Counted from the first letter of the stretch, positions 52,856 through 62,708 are shown. The stretch: 64,000 nt of DNA from Halostreptopolyspora alba (GCA_003725585.1 RJMB01000008.1:119347-183346); one strand, 5' to 3'. Numbers and translations: made by a program. Notes: generated from the letters alone by a model not told the origin.

Positions 52856-54676
52856 TCACCCCTCGCGCAGGATGTCGGCGAGGCGGGTGTGGCGGTCGAT
52901 GGTGGCCTGTTGCCGCACCGCCCGCGCGAGGTCGGGACCCGCGGCGTGCACGATGGACAGGTGCCGACGAGCGCGGGTCATCGCGGTGTACACCTGGGGA
53001 CGCGAGCCCTTGGTCTCGGGTGGGAACACCGCCACGACCGCCGGCCACAGCCCCCCGTGCGCGTCGGCGACCGAGACCGCCCACCCCGGGCTCAGGTGCG
53101 CGGGATCGGCGACCGTGACCACCCTGGTGTCCGCGAGCTCCACCCGTACGCCCGCATCGCCACCCTGACGCACGTACCCCGTGTCACCAGCCGAGTAGCC
53201 GGGGCCGTCGGCCCCCAGCCGGACACGGTCACCAGGGTCGAACCCGTGGTGGGCCCCCGGCCCCGGGTTTAGTTGGTTCTTGCAGAGGGTGTTCAGCGCC
53301 TCGGTCCCGGAGTCGCCCCCGGCGGTGGCGGCGACCACCTGCACGTGTTCGGTGGGGATCCGCAGCACGCGCGGGATGGAGTCGGTGAGGAGCTGCACCA
53401 CCCGGCGCGCGGCCTCGGTGCCCGAGGACGCCGGCACAACGACGACCTCGCGCCCGGGGGCCTCCACCCGGTCGAGCTCGCCCTGGGCGGTCATCGTGGC
53501 CAGCCGTGCCAACGGGTCGGGCTCTGTGGCCGAGCCAAGCTCGGCGACCGCGACGGTGCCGGAGCCGATCGTGTTGCTGACGACCGCTCCGGGGCCGGCG
53601 GAGGGGGCCTGTGACGGGTCGGCGACGAACACGAGGTGGGTGCCGTCGGCGCACGCCTCGACGAGGGCGGCGGCGCGTTCCACGTCCAGCGCCATGGCCT
53701 CGGCCACGATCACCAGACCGGCCTCGACGGGCCGCGCCGCGCCGCGCCCGAACGAGCCGGGAAGCTCGCACTCGAGGAGCCGCCCCAGAGGGACCACCTC
53801 CACCGCGGGTTCGTCGTCACCGTCACCGATGCCGGTGAGCTCGGCGTTGAGCACCGCAGCGGCCTGCGTGGTGGGCGCGGTGACCGCGATTCCGGTGTCG
53901 CTTCCGGCGGCGATGGCGGCGGCACCGACCAGCGCGTGGGCCACGGCGGACGCGGAGCCGGCGTCGTGGGTCAGCACCGTGACGCCGCGCAACGCGACGG
54001 CACCGAGCGCGGACGAGGTCCGGGGGTCGACATCGATCCCGTACCTCGTCACGACGTCCTGAACCGCCTCAGCCGCCGTCACGGGGTCCATGAGGGGCTC
54101 GCTGGTGGCCGAAAGCCGGGTGATCCCCTCGCCCAGCTGCTGCTCGGCCAGCCCCAGCCGGGCCGGGGCGTAGTGCCGTGTGGGCTCGGGCATCTCGGCT
54201 GGCTCCGCGCCACCGGGGTCGTCCTCCTCGGGTTCGGGCATGCTCTCGAAGAGCGTGACCTCGCCGTGGTCGAGCGCGGCCTTCACGGCGTCGGAGGGGG
54301 AGGGCAGCCCCAGCGACCGCGCCGCCCTCTCCAGGTGTCGCTCCTCCAGCGCGGTGTGGCCGTGACGGGCCGCCTGGCCCAGCAGATGGGAGATGAACGC
54401 CCGTCCGCGTCGAGGGTCCTCGGGTGAGGAGCTGGCGCCCAGGGCGCGCCGCGCGCAGGTGTCCGCCTGCTGGGGGGTGACCTGGCGCAGTGACAGGATC
54501 CGCCACGGGTCCTCGGACAGCTCGGTCGCGGCACCCGGACCGAGCGCGGTGACCAGCGGGGCCGCCAGCGACTCGGGTGCCCCCATGCCCGCGAGGACGG
54601 CCCGGGTCCGCGCTGTGGCCTCGCCTGGCCCGGGGTCGGGCGGTCCGGAGGGTTCGGGGAATGACTCCTCGGACAA
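52856..54676 (-). CDS. RecD2-like helicase fold with degenerate ATPase motifs
   Basis: A ~606-residue protein. The N-terminal part (~20-200) has helix-hairpin-helix-like repeats. The rest follows RecD2 helicases in order but with lost residues: Walker A region VLTHDAGSASAV (~234-245) lacks G-x-G-K-T/S; Walker B IVAEAMALD has Ala for Asp; motif III ADPSQAPSAGPGAV is recognisable; motif V-VI SVADAHGGLWPAVV and YTAMTRARRHLSIV keep the C-terminal end. ATP hydrolysis is unlikely. Start is uncertain: TTG 54676 fits AGGAGAGGAGAT best. Conserved degenerate relatives in actinomycetes may be a DNA-binding scaffold. Confidence 0.8.
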   Translation of the reverse strand: MSEESFPEPSGPPDPGPGEATARTRAVLAGMGAPESLAAPLVTALGPGAATELSEDPWRILSLRQVTPQQADTCARRALGASSSPEDPRRGRAFISHLLGQAARHGHTALEERHLERAARSLGLPSPSDAVKAALDHGEVTLFESMPEPEEDDPGGAEPAEMPEPTRHYAPARLGLAEQQLGEGITRLSATSEPLMDPVTAAEAVQDVVTRYGIDVDPRTSSALGAVALRGVTVLTHDAGSASAVAHALVGAAAIAAGSDTGIAVTAPTTQAAAVLNAELTGIGDGDDEPAVEVVPLGRLLECELPGSFGRGAARPVEAGLVIVAEAMALDVERAAALVEACADGTHLVFVADPSQAPSAGPGAVVSNTIGSGTVAVAELGSATEPDPLARLATMTAQGELDRVEAPGREVVVVPASSGTEAARRVVQLLTDSIPRVLRIPTEHVQVVAATAGGDSGTEALNTLCKNQLNPGPGAHHGFDPGDRVRLGADGPGYSAGDTGYVRQGGDAGVRVELADTRVVTVADPAHLSPGWAVSVADAHGGLWPAVVAVFPPETKGSRPQVYTAMTRARRHLSIVHAAGPDLARAVRQQATIDRHTRLADILREG

Positions 54677-54968
54677 GACGGAGATCTCCTCTCCTCGCGT
54701 GGCGGATGAATCGGTCGTGGGTGGGCCGTCGCGTCGGGCTCCCGGTGCGACGGGAACTGGTCGCTCGATCGGCTCGTTCCGGACTGCTCGGCGCGGACCC
54801 TCGGGCGAACCGCCGCCCGCGCCCCCGTGGGAAGCTGGCAAGTACGAAGCTCCGGGAGGGGAGCGGACCTCCCGACACCCGCCTCCCCGGGAGCCTAGCG
54901 AGACTTGGCCGCCATCCGGGCACTGGTGGGTTGCCTTGGGGACGGCGCCTGGCGAACAGGGCGGGCGC

Positions 54969-55928
54969 TCAGCTGGGAGGGGCCGAGGAGGCGTCGTCGA
55001 GCGCATCGCGGATCTCCCGTGGCAGCTCCACGTCCTCGAGGGCGAGGATCTCCTCCAGTTGGGCGGTGGTCCGAGGCCCTACCGTCGCGGCGGCGACCGT
55101 GGCGTGGTCCCGAACCCAGCTGAGCGCGACGGCCAGTGGGGACACCCCGAGCCCCTCGGCCGCGGTGCACACCGACTCCACGATGCGCCGGCTGCGCTCG
55201 TCGAGGTACGGCTCGACGTAGGGAGCCATGTGCGGCATCGCGCCGCGGGAGTCGCTGGGGATCCCGTTGCGGTACTTCCCACTCAGCACGCCGCGACCCA
55301 ACGGGGACCACGCGATGAGGGCGGCGCCGCTGTCGGCCGCCGCGGCGAGCATCCCCCCTTCCGCGCGTCGGTTCAGCAGCGAGAACTCCGCCCCGGCGGA
55401 GACGATCAGCGCCCGACCGAACCCGGGCGCCGCGCGCTGCCAGGTGGCGTACTTGGCCAGTTGCCACGGGGTGAGGTCACCCACCCCGACATAGCGGACC
55501 TTGCCCGACGTGACGGCGGAGTCCATGGCCGAGAGCGTCTCCTCGGCGGGTGTGTCCGGGTCGTGGACGTGTAACTGCCACAGGTCGATGTGGTCGGTCT
55601 GCAGCCGCCGCAACGACGCGTCGAGCGAGGCCAGGAGGTGGCGGCGCGAGGCGTCGCGGGGACGGTGTCCCTCCGGCGTGTGCCCGGCCTTGGTCGCGAG
55701 GACGATGTCGTCCCGGCGAACGACACTGCGCAGCAGCCGGCCGATGATGCGCTCGCTCTGCCCACCCGTGTAGATGTCGGCCGTGTCGACCAGCGTGCCA
55801 CCGGCCTCCACGAACGCGTTGAGCTGGTCGGCGGCCTCATCTTCCTCCGTGTCCTTACCCCAGGTCATGGTTCCCAGCGCAGTGCGAGACACCCAAAGGC
55901 CCGACCCGCCCACCTGTCGATGTTGCAT
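54969..55928 (-). CDS. Aldo/keto reductase
   Basis: A 319-residue NADPH-dependent reductase. Catalytic tetrad: Asp in LVDTADIYTGGQSE with Tyr53-type Y, Lys in VLATKAGH and His in LWQLHVHDP; AFSLLNRR-type and SPLGRGVLSGKY segments near the cofactor site. Likely acts on carbonyl compounds. ATG 55928 follows GAGGAG. It often lies upstream of uppP in actinomycetes, so position is conserved. Confidence 0.92.
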   Translation of the reverse strand: MQHRQVGGSGLWVSRTALGTMTWGKDTEEDEAADQLNAFVEAGGTLVDTADIYTGGQSERIIGRLLRSVVRRDDIVLATKAGHTPEGHRPRDASRRHLLASLDASLRRLQTDHIDLWQLHVHDPDTPAEETLSAMDSAVTSGKVRYVGVGDLTPWQLAKYATWQRAAPGFGRALIVSAGAEFSLLNRRAEGGMLAAAADSGAALIAWSPLGRGVLSGKYRNGIPSDSRGAMPHMAPYVEPYLDERSRRIVESVCTAAEGLGVSPLAVALSWVRDHATVAAATVGPRTTAQLEEILALEDVELPREIRDALDDASSAPPS

Positions 55929-56280
55929 CCGTCTCCTCGTGCCGGCCCCGGCGCCGTGGCCAGGGTGACTGCTTCGCCGTCCCGCGTCCCGGTGCCTCGC
56001 TCCCGTCGTCGCCGTCCGCCGTGACCGCCGACAGTGGGGCGAGGTTGCCGAGGACGACCACGTCACGGCGCGGAGAGTATCGCGCACAACGCTCTCGGGC
56101 GGCGACCCGGACCGGAGTGGGCACGAACGTGACCGAAACCCGGCGGCTTTGGCCCCACCGATTTTGCAGTAGGCTGCCGGGGTCCCCCGATGCAGGTGGG
56201 GACTCCCCCAGCACTCCTTGTCGTCATAGCCCGGCCCCGGTTGTGCCGCGGCAATCGAACCCAGTGGAACAGAGTTCGCC
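55929..56280. other. Divergent intergenic region before uppP
   Basis: 352 bases; contains GGGGTCCCCC and GGGGACTCCCCC blocks near 56180-56215 that can pair with each other. No coding frame. Confidence 0.4.
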
Positions 56281-57129
56281 GTGTCCCTATTCGAGGCTGT
56301 CATCCTGGGCCTGATCCAGGGCCTGACCGAATTCCTGCCGATCTCGTCGAGCGGGCACCTCAGGGTGTCCGCGGCCCTATTCGGTTGGGAGGACCCCGGC
56401 GCGGCCTTCACGGCCGTCAGCCAGATCGGCACCGAGTTAGCGGTGCTGGTGTACTTCCGCAGGCGGGTGTGGGGCATCCTCTCGGTGTGGACCCGCTCGC
56501 TGTTCGTCCGGGAGCTGCGCCGCACGCTCGACGCGCGCATGGGTTGGTACGTCATCGTCGGGACGATCCCGATCGGAGTCACCGGGCTGCTCCTGGAGGA
56601 GCAGATCGACCACGCGTTCCGCGACCTGCGGTTGGTCGCGCTGAACCTGATCATCTTCGGGGTGTTCCTCGGCGCGGCGGACCGCTACACCCGCAAGCGC
56701 CGCGAGCTCAACGACCTCAACGTGCAGCGCGGCGTCATCTACGGGATGTTCCAGACGCTGGCGTTGGTCCCGGGCGTCTCGCGCTCGGGCGCCACTGTCA
56801 CCGGCGGGATGCTGCTCGGTTTCCGGCGCAAGGACGCCGCCGAGTACGCGTTCCTGCTCGCGATGCCGGCGGTGTTCGCCTCCGGCTTCTACAAGCTGTT
56901 CGACATCGGCGGCGACGAGTACGCTGGGTGGGGCGCCACGTTCGTGGGCACGCTGGTCGCGTTGGTCGTCGGCTACGCCGTCATCGCGTGGTTCATGCGC
57001 TTCATCTCCACGCACAGCTTCATGCCGTTCGTCTACTACCGGATCGCGTTGGGCATCCTGGTCCTCGTTCTAGTGAGCTTCGGCGTGCTGACCCCGCTCG
57101 GCGGTGGCGCCGAGGCCGCCGGCCCGTGA
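56281..57129 (+). CDS. uppP: Undecaprenyl-diphosphatase
   Basis: A 282-residue integral-membrane phosphatase recycling undecaprenyl pyrophosphate for peptidoglycan synthesis; confers bacitracin tolerance. Signature GLTEFLPISSSGHLRVS and PGVSRSGATVTG, eight predicted helices. GTG 56281. It begins the conserved series uppP, histidine phosphatase, DUF3090, SCO1664-like, mshC. Confidence 0.96.
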   Translation: MSLFEAVILGLIQGLTEFLPISSSGHLRVSAALFGWEDPGAAFTAVSQIGTELAVLVYFRRRVWGILSVWTRSLFVRELRRTLDARMGWYVIVGTIPIGVTGLLLEEQIDHAFRDLRLVALNLIIFGVFLGAADRYTRKRRELNDLNVQRGVIYGMFQTLALVPGVSRSGATVTGGMLLGFRRKDAAEYAFLLAMPAVFASGFYKLFDIGGDEYAGWGATFVGTLVALVVGYAVIAWFMRFISTHSFMPFVYYRIALGILVLVLVSFGVLTPLGGGAEAAGP

Positions 57130-57150
57130 CGCGCGTGACGCGCGTGTCGC

Positions 57151-57178
57151 GCTCGGCCGGCCTCGGCGCCGGCCGAGC
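57151..57178 (+). terminator. Hairpin after uppP
   Basis: GCTCGGCCGGC and GCCGGCCGAGC (11-base perfect arms, six-base loop), 21 bases past the uppP stop codon. Confidence 0.7.
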
Positions 57179-57191
57179 GACCGGGCCGCCG

Positions 57192-57220
57192 TTGACCAGT
57201 GCCGGCCGTGGACCTATATC
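57192..57220 (+). promoter_or_regulatory. Promoter of the histidine phosphatase gene
   Basis: TTGACC (57192-57197), 17-base spacer, TATATC (57215-57220). Transcription would start near 57227, three bases before the GTG at 57230, giving an essentially leaderless message. Confidence 0.5.
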
Positions 57221-57229
57221 GTGATCCGC

Positions 57230-57961
57230 GTGCACAGCGCAGCAGACCGGTCCTCTGACCCGGTCGTCACCCTGATTCTGCTCCGGCACGGCCTGACCGC
57301 GAGTACGGGGAGCACGCTCTCCGGGCGGACGCCGGGGCTGCACCTCGACGACCGCGGGACAGCGCAGGCCAAAGACGTCGCGCGACGGCTCACCGGTATC
57401 GACCTCACCGCCATCGTGTCCAGCCCGCTGGAACGCTGCCAGGAGACCGCCGGGGAGGTCGCGGCGGTCAGCGGTCGCGAGCTCGTCACCGACGAGCGCT
57501 TCGCCGAGGTCGACTACGGCGAGTGGACCGGACGCCGTCTCGAGGACCTCGCCGCGGAACCGCTGTGGCGGGTCGTGCAGGCGCATCCGTCCGCCGCGCG
57601 GTTCCCGGGCGGCGAGAGCCTGGCCGGGATGTCGAGCCGCGCCGTGGCGGCCGTGCGCGACTGGAACGAGCGGTTGGCCGCCACCACCTCGCCGGCGTAC
57701 CTGGTGTGCAGCCACGGCGACGTCATCAAGGCCGTCGTCGCCGACGCGCTGGGGCTGCATCTCGACCAGTTCCAGCGGCTACAGATCGACCCGTGTTCGC
57801 TGACCGCCGTGCGCTACACCACCGTCCGCCCGTTCGTGACGCGCCTCAACGACGTCGGTGACGACGACGCGCGGGCACTGCTGCCCGATCCCACCGACAC
57901 GAGTGGCGACGCGACCGTGGGCGGAGGGGCCGGCGCGGGGAGCGCGGAATCGCCACCGTGA
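57230..57961 (+). CDS. Histidine phosphatase (MSMEG_4193-like)
   Basis: A 243-residue phosphatase. Catalytic LLRHGLTAS, second His in VCSHGDVIK, Arg and Glu in SSPLERCQETA and RFAEVDYGEWTG. The family is conserved next to uppP and DUF3090 genes in actinobacteria, M. tuberculosis Rv2135c being the relative. C-terminal ~35 residues are Gly/Ala-rich and disordered. GTG 57230 is preferred from the promoter; GTG 57221 is the alternative. Substrate unknown. Confidence 0.9.
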   Translation: MHSAADRSSDPVVTLILLRHGLTASTGSTLSGRTPGLHLDDRGTAQAKDVARRLTGIDLTAIVSSPLERCQETAGEVAAVSGRELVTDERFAEVDYGEWTGRRLEDLAAEPLWRVVQAHPSAARFPGGESLAGMSSRAVAAVRDWNERLAATTSPAYLVCSHGDVIKAVVADALGLHLDQFQRLQIDPCSLTAVRYTTVRPFVTRLNDVGDDDARALLPDPTDTSGDATVGGGAGAGSAESPP

Positions 57962-57985
57962 CGACGATCCTCTAGGGTTCTTGGC

Positions 57986-58579
57986 ATGTCCGTGTTCCAA
58001 TATGACCCCCCTGAACGTTTCGTGGCCGGAACGGTCGGCCAGCCGGGGGAGCGCACCTTCTTCCTGCAGGCCAGTGGTGGCGGCCGCATCACCAGCGTGG
58101 TTCTGGAGAAGACGCAGGTGCAGGCACTCGCCGAACGTATCGAGGAACTGCTGGAGGAGGTGCGGCGCCGCTTCGGGGAGCAGGCGGACGACACGGGCGC
58201 CACGCCCGAAGAGGTCGACGACGGCCCGCTGCAGCAGCCGATCGAGGAGGACTTCCGGGTCGGGACGCTCGCGCTCGCCTGGGACGCCGAGACCTCACGC
58301 GTGATCGTCGAGGCCCAGGAGGTCGACGAGTCCGGTGAGGACGCTGGCGGTGAGGGCGAGGACGAGGTGGCCGAGCCCGAGGTGTTCGCCGAGGAGACCC
58401 CGGTGGACCGCGACGTGCTACGGGTGCACCTGACGCCGGAGGCCGCCCGTGCGTTCGCGGGGCGAGCGATGAAGGTCGTCGCCGCCGGCCGGCCCAACTG
58501 CCCCTTGTGCGGGCGCCCACTCGACCCGGCCGGGCACGTGTGCCCGCGGCAGAACGGCTACAAGCCGGGCGCGCTGTAA
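57986..58579 (+). CDS. DUF3090 family protein
   Basis: A 197-residue protein of the family typified by M. tuberculosis Rv2134c. N-terminal DPPERFVAGTVGQPGERTFFLQA and C-terminal zinc-knuckle-like NCPLCGRPLDPAGHVCPR (CPLC with later Cys) are diagnostic; the central ~30 residues are acidic. Function unknown. The start ATG lies 24 bases after the phosphatase stop. Confidence 0.95.
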   Translation: MSVFQYDPPERFVAGTVGQPGERTFFLQASGGGRITSVVLEKTQVQALAERIEELLEEVRRRFGEQADDTGATPEEVDDGPLQQPIEEDFRVGTLALAWDAETSRVIVEAQEVDESGEDAGGEGEDEVAEPEVFAEETPVDRDVLRVHLTPEAARAFAGRAMKVVAAGRPNCPLCGRPLDPAGHVCPRQNGYKPGAL

Positions 58580-58600
58580 CTACGAGGCCACGGGGGACTC

Positions 58601-59344
58601 ATGACCGCGTCGTTCGAAGGGCTGTCCTCGACCGATGCCATGGACCTGTTGCGGACCGGCGAACTGACGGTGGCCGGACGGCTCGTCGAGGCATCCAACG
58701 CCACCCTCTACTGCACGGTGTCCTCGGGGAGCGTCAGCGCGAACTGCGTATACAAACCAGTCGCGGGGGAGCGCCCGTTGTGGGACTTCCCTGACGGCAC
58801 GCTGGCCGGTCGCGAGGTCGCGGCGTTCGCGGTCTCCGAGGCGTTCGGCTGGGGCATCGTCCCGCCCACCGTGTACCGCGAAGGCCCCTTCGGTGAGGGA
58901 ATGTGCCAGCTGTGGGTGGAGCGCGACCCAACGGTGGACCTGGTCGAGTTCTCCCGCGACCGGGAGAACGCCGCCCTGTGCCGGATGGCCGTCTTCGACG
59001 CCACCATCAACAACTCCGACCGCAAGATCGGGCACCTGCTGCCCACCCCCGAGGGGCATCTCCACGGCTGCGACCACGGCATCTCCTTCGCCGAGGACTA
59101 CAAGCTACGCACCGTGCTCTGGCAGTGGCAGGGAGAGCCACTCACCACCGAGGCGCTGGGGGGACTGGAGAGCGTGCGCGCCCAGCTACACGACTCCGAC
59201 AGCCAGCTGGCGGACCAACTGGCCAACCACCTCACCGGGCCGGAGCGGTACGCGACGCGTCGCCGCGTCGAGCTGTTACTGGAGCACAGGGTGCACCCGT
59301 TCCCGCCGCCGGGTCGCCCCGCCATCCCCTGGCCGCCGGTGTAG
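58601..59344 (+). CDS. SCO1664-family protein (PI3/4-kinase-like fold)
   Basis: A 247-residue protein of the SCO1664 group (Rv2133c-like). It has a kinase-like fold: NCVYKPVAGERPLWDFPDGTL holds the ATP-lysine, FDATINNSDRKIGHLL the N/D catalytic loop and GCDHGISFAEDYKLR the metal Asp equivalents. Relatives are lipid-kinase-like, but no reaction is known. Adjacent to DUF3090 by 21 bases. Confidence 0.93.
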   Translation: MTASFEGLSSTDAMDLLRTGELTVAGRLVEASNATLYCTVSSGSVSANCVYKPVAGERPLWDFPDGTLAGREVAAFAVSEAFGWGIVPPTVYREGPFGEGMCQLWVERDPTVDLVEFSRDRENAALCRMAVFDATINNSDRKIGHLLPTPEGHLHGCDHGISFAEDYKLRTVLWQWQGEPLTTEALGGLESVRAQLHDSDSQLADQLANHLTGPERYATRRRVELLLEHRVHPFPPPGRPAIPWPPV

Positions 59345-59491
59345 GTGGTGTTTCTTGGGGCGCTGGTGCCCCGCCGGGGGCCGGGAGCCTTCGGACACCC
59401 GCGGTGGGTCGCGCGAGTCGCCGCGGGTGTCGCTTCGACGATCGGCGGTCGACCCGAGCACGACGGGCCGTCGAGCGCTCCTGTGGCCGTG

Positions 59492-62056
59492 TCAGCCGTG
59501 TGAGCGCGGGCCGAGGGCGTGCTCGACGCGCTCGGCCTCCTCGGGCGGGTCGAGCTCGTCGCGGTCGGTGTGGTTCCGCGGCGTCTCCCGGGCGGTGCCG
59601 GTCGACCGCCGGGCACCCGCACGTGCCCGCGCGCGGCGGGAGAGGTAGTCGTCGGCGATCCGCACGAGCGTGATCAGGCTGGCGGCGACCCCGGCCACCG
59701 CGACCGCGGTGGTCAGCTTCGCGGGGTCGCTGATGTCCAGGGCGAAGAAGTCCCGTCCCACGGGCGTGAGCATGACGCCCAGCAGCAGGGCGACCATGGC
59801 GGCCACCAGGACGATCTTCCACCAGACATAGGGCTTGGCCGCGAGCAACAGTACCCACAACGTCGTGACGCACAGGGTGACGAGCACGGCCGTACGGTCG
59901 GTGAGTTCGGGCGCGCTCGCGCCGTCCAGCACCAAGAGGTAGGTCGTCATGGCGGCCAGCCCACTGATGAGTCCCGCCGGGACCGCCAACCGCAGCGTCC
60001 GGCCCACGAACCCGGGACGGGCACGCTCGTTGTTGGGGGCCAGGGCCAGAAAGAACGAGGGGATGCCGAACGTGACCGCGTTGATGAGGGTCGCGTGTCG
60101 GGGGAAGAACGGGTAGGCCATGGCCAGCGTGCCGACGATCGTGGCCATGGTCATCGAGTAGACGGTCTTGGTGAGGAACAGGCCGGCGACGCGCTCGATG
60201 TTGCCGATCACCCGCCGTCCCTCGGCCACGACGTGGGGGAGGGAGGCGAAGCGGTTGTCCAGCAGCACGAGCTGGGCAACCGAGCGCGACGCGGGGCTGC
60301 CGGATCCCATGGCCACCCCGATGTCGGATTCCTTGAGGGCGAGCACGTCGTTGACGCCGTCACCGGTCATGGCCACGCTGTGGCCGCGGGACTGCAGGCC
60401 GCGCACCATGTCGCGCTTGTGCTCGGGTCCGACCCGGCCGAACGCGGCCGTGGCGTCGATCTCAGCGGCGTATCCCGGCCCGTCGCGGTCCATGGTGCGG
60501 GCGTCGGCCGGTGGGCCACCCCCGTCGAGCTCCAACTCGCGCGCCACCGCGCCCACGGAGGCCGCGTTGTCGCCGGAGACGATTTTGACCCGGACCCCCT
60601 GTCCGGAGAAGTAGTCCAACGTCGGCGCGGCGTCCTCGCGGATGCGCTGGTCCAACACCACCAGGGACACCGGGGTGAGCTCGCCGGGGGCGCCGGGGGA
60701 GTCGACACGCTCACCGGAGCGTGCCAGCAACAGCACCCGCAGCCCGCGGCGGGCGATACGTTCGGCTTCGGCGGCCTCCTCGCTGCCCGGCGTGGCCAGC
60801 ACGTCGGGGGCACCCAGTACCCAGTGCACCTCGCCCGAGGGGGTGGCGAAGCTCACCCCGCTCCACGTGCGTCCCGAGGAGAACGCGGCCCGGGCGGTCG
60901 GCGTCCACCCCGGAGGGGTGCCGAACGCCTCGGCGATGGCGCTCATGCTGGGGTTGGGGTCGGGGTCGGCCGCGGCCAGCGCTGCCAGGACCGCGCCGGG
61001 ACCGGACTCGCCGTCGACGCGCCCGCCCCCGAGATCGCGGACCTCGCACACGCGCATACCGGTCTCGGTCAGGGTGCCGGTCTTGTCGGTGCAGACCACG
61101 TCGACGCGGGCCAGTCCCTCGATCGCCGGTAGCTCCTGCACGAGGCACCGCCGGCGTCCCAACCGGATCACCCCGACCGCGAAGGCGATACTGGTCAACA
61201 GGATGAGCCCTTCCGGGATCATCGACACCAGCGCGGCCACCGTGCCTCGCAACGCGTCGGCCAGCGGCCCGGAGACGTGCCCGCTGGCGAGGTCCTCCTC
61301 GACGGCCACGTGCCCGCCCAGGAAGAGCTGACTGGCCACCAGCAACGCCCCGACGGGCACCAACGCCCACATGACGAACGTCAGGATCCGGTCGATCGCC
61401 GCGCGCAACTGCGAACGGACCAGGGAGAAGCGGCTGGCCTCCTCGGCGAGCCGGGCGGCGTAGGCGTGTCGCCCCACCCGGGTGGCGCGGAAGCGGCCAC
61501 TGCCCGCTACCACGATGCTGCCGGACATGACACGCTCGCCGGGGACCTTGACAACCGGGTCCGCCTCTCCGGTCAGCAGCGACTCGTCGATCTCCAGACC
61601 CTCGGAGCCGACCACCTCGCCGTCGACGACCACCTGGTCGCCGTGGCCCAACTCGATCACGTCGTCGAGGACGATCTCCTGGGGGCGGAGTGCGGTGGGC
61701 TCGCCATCGCGCACCACCCGCGGGTGGGCCGTGTTCACGATCGCGAGCTTGTCGAGGGTACGCTTCGCGCGTAGCTCCTGCACGATTCCGATCAGCGTGT
61801 TGACCACGATGACCAGGGCGAACAACCCGTCCTGGAGGGGGCCGATCACGGCGATGATGGCGAAGAGCACGGCGATCATCGCGTTGATGCGAGTGAACAC
61901 GTTACCGCGGACGATCTGTCCGGCGCTGCGGCTGGCCCGTACCGGAACGTCGTTGGTCTGGCCGGCGGCGACGCGCTCCGCGACCTCGGCCGCGGAGAGG
62001 CCGCGCCCGTTGTCGTCGGACGCGGCCCGCTCCTCGTGCTCGCTCTGCTGCGCCAT
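59492..62056 (-). CDS. P-type ATPase, calcium-type-like (CtpE-related)
   Basis: An 854-residue cation pump. Phosphorylation Asp324 in CTDKTGTLT, actuator LLTGEAD (TGE, ~162), MTGDGVNDVLALKESDIGVAM hinge, and PEGL (~281) in the fourth helix, as in Ca2+-type and CtpE-type pumps (heavy-metal CPx is absent). M. tuberculosis CtpE is a calcium transporter; this relative may move Ca2+ or Mg2+. ATG 62056 follows GGAG; a longer frame to 62083 is less supported. Transcribed opposite to the flanking conserved genes, suggesting insertion in this series. Confidence 0.92.
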   Translation of the reverse strand: MAQQSEHEERAASDDNGRGLSAAEVAERVAAGQTNDVPVRASRSAGQIVRGNVFTRINAMIAVLFAIIAVIGPLQDGLFALVIVVNTLIGIVQELRAKRTLDKLAIVNTAHPRVVRDGEPTALRPQEIVLDDVIELGHGDQVVVDGEVVGSEGLEIDESLLTGEADPVVKVPGERVMSGSIVVAGSGRFRATRVGRHAYAARLAEEASRFSLVRSQLRAAIDRILTFVMWALVPVGALLVASQLFLGGHVAVEEDLASGHVSGPLADALRGTVAALVSMIPEGLILLTSIAFAVGVIRLGRRRCLVQELPAIEGLARVDVVCTDKTGTLTETGMRVCEVRDLGGGRVDGESGPGAVLAALAAADPDPNPSMSAIAEAFGTPPGWTPTARAAFSSGRTWSGVSFATPSGEVHWVLGAPDVLATPGSEEAAEAERIARRGLRVLLLARSGERVDSPGAPGELTPVSLVVLDQRIREDAAPTLDYFSGQGVRVKIVSGDNAASVGAVARELELDGGGPPADARTMDRDGPGYAAEIDATAAFGRVGPEHKRDMVRGLQSRGHSVAMTGDGVNDVLALKESDIGVAMGSGSPASRSVAQLVLLDNRFASLPHVVAEGRRVIGNIERVAGLFLTKTVYSMTMATIVGTLAMAYPFFPRHATLINAVTFGIPSFFLALAPNNERARPGFVGRTLRLAVPAGLISGLAAMTTYLLVLDGASAPELTDRTAVLVTLCVTTLWVLLLAAKPYVWWKIVLVAAMVALLLGVMLTPVGRDFFALDISDPAKLTTAVAVAGVAASLITLVRIADDYLSRRARARAGARRSTGTARETPRNHTDRDELDPPEEAERVEHALGPRSHG

Positions 62057-62402
62057 GAACACTCCAACCAGTCCGGGCACCACCGGTCAGGCACACTCCA
62101 CCCGACCGGCCCGAGCTTATGGGAACATCGGGAGGGGCGTGTCAGGAGTGTCTTGGAGGCCGGGCACCGGAGGAGGGGCCGGCTGCCGAGGCGCCCGCCC
62201 TCACCCCTACCTCCGCAAGACTCGCCCCGGCCACGAAGTGACGCGATACGCGGCCTGTCGGTACCACGAATTCGTTTCGTGGTGACCCGTGTTCCGAGCG
62301 TGACTTGAGGTCGGTAAACCCGAAGGCTGGCGAGGCCGTCCTCCCCCTGACGGCCGGATCGGGCCCCGGGTACCCCGTGGGCGGAGGGAACACGATGTCA
62401 CT
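62057..62402. other. Intergenic upstream of P-type ATPase
   Basis: 346 bases. An ACCACGAA/TTCGTGGT inverted repeat (62263-62270, 62276-62283) could be an operator. No coding frame with family resemblance. Confidence 0.4.
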
Positions 62403-62645
62403 GTGAGAACCAGGTGGGTGTGGCGCGACAGGTGCCGCGGGCGGGACGGGGCGCCGGACGACCCCGGCCGTGTGGCGTGGGGCCAGTGGGAGCCCGCCGC
62501 CTACTGGCTGCTCTACGTGGTCGCGTTCCTCGCGGCACTGCTCCACTGGCGCGCGGGCAACGACGAACTCGTGGTTGTGTGCGTCGTCGCGGTACTCGTC
62601 AGTGTCAGGTTCATCATGCGCACACACCGGGGAGGTGCGGTCTGA
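62403..62645 (+). CDS. Small hypothetical membrane protein
   Basis: An 80-residue protein from GTG 62403: basic start, then a hydrophobic helix (AAYWLLYVVAFLAALLHW) and a second (VVVCVVAVLVSVRFIM). Third-position GC bias supports coding. No family recognised. It is 63 bases before mshC. Confidence 0.5.
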   Translation: MRTRWVWRDRCRGRDGAPDDPGRVAWGQWEPAAYWLLYVVAFLAALLHWRAGNDELVVVCVVAVLVSVRFIMRTHRGGAV

Positions 62646-62708
62646 ACCGTGAGGATACTCCCCACGGAATGGCGCGTTCCCGCCCATATGGGCCGATAGT
62701 CTCGGGTT

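Noticed and set aside
51271..53118. Plus-strand 615-codon frame
   Set aside because: Out-of-phase Arg/Pro-rich shadow of fabI and the following SDR gene.
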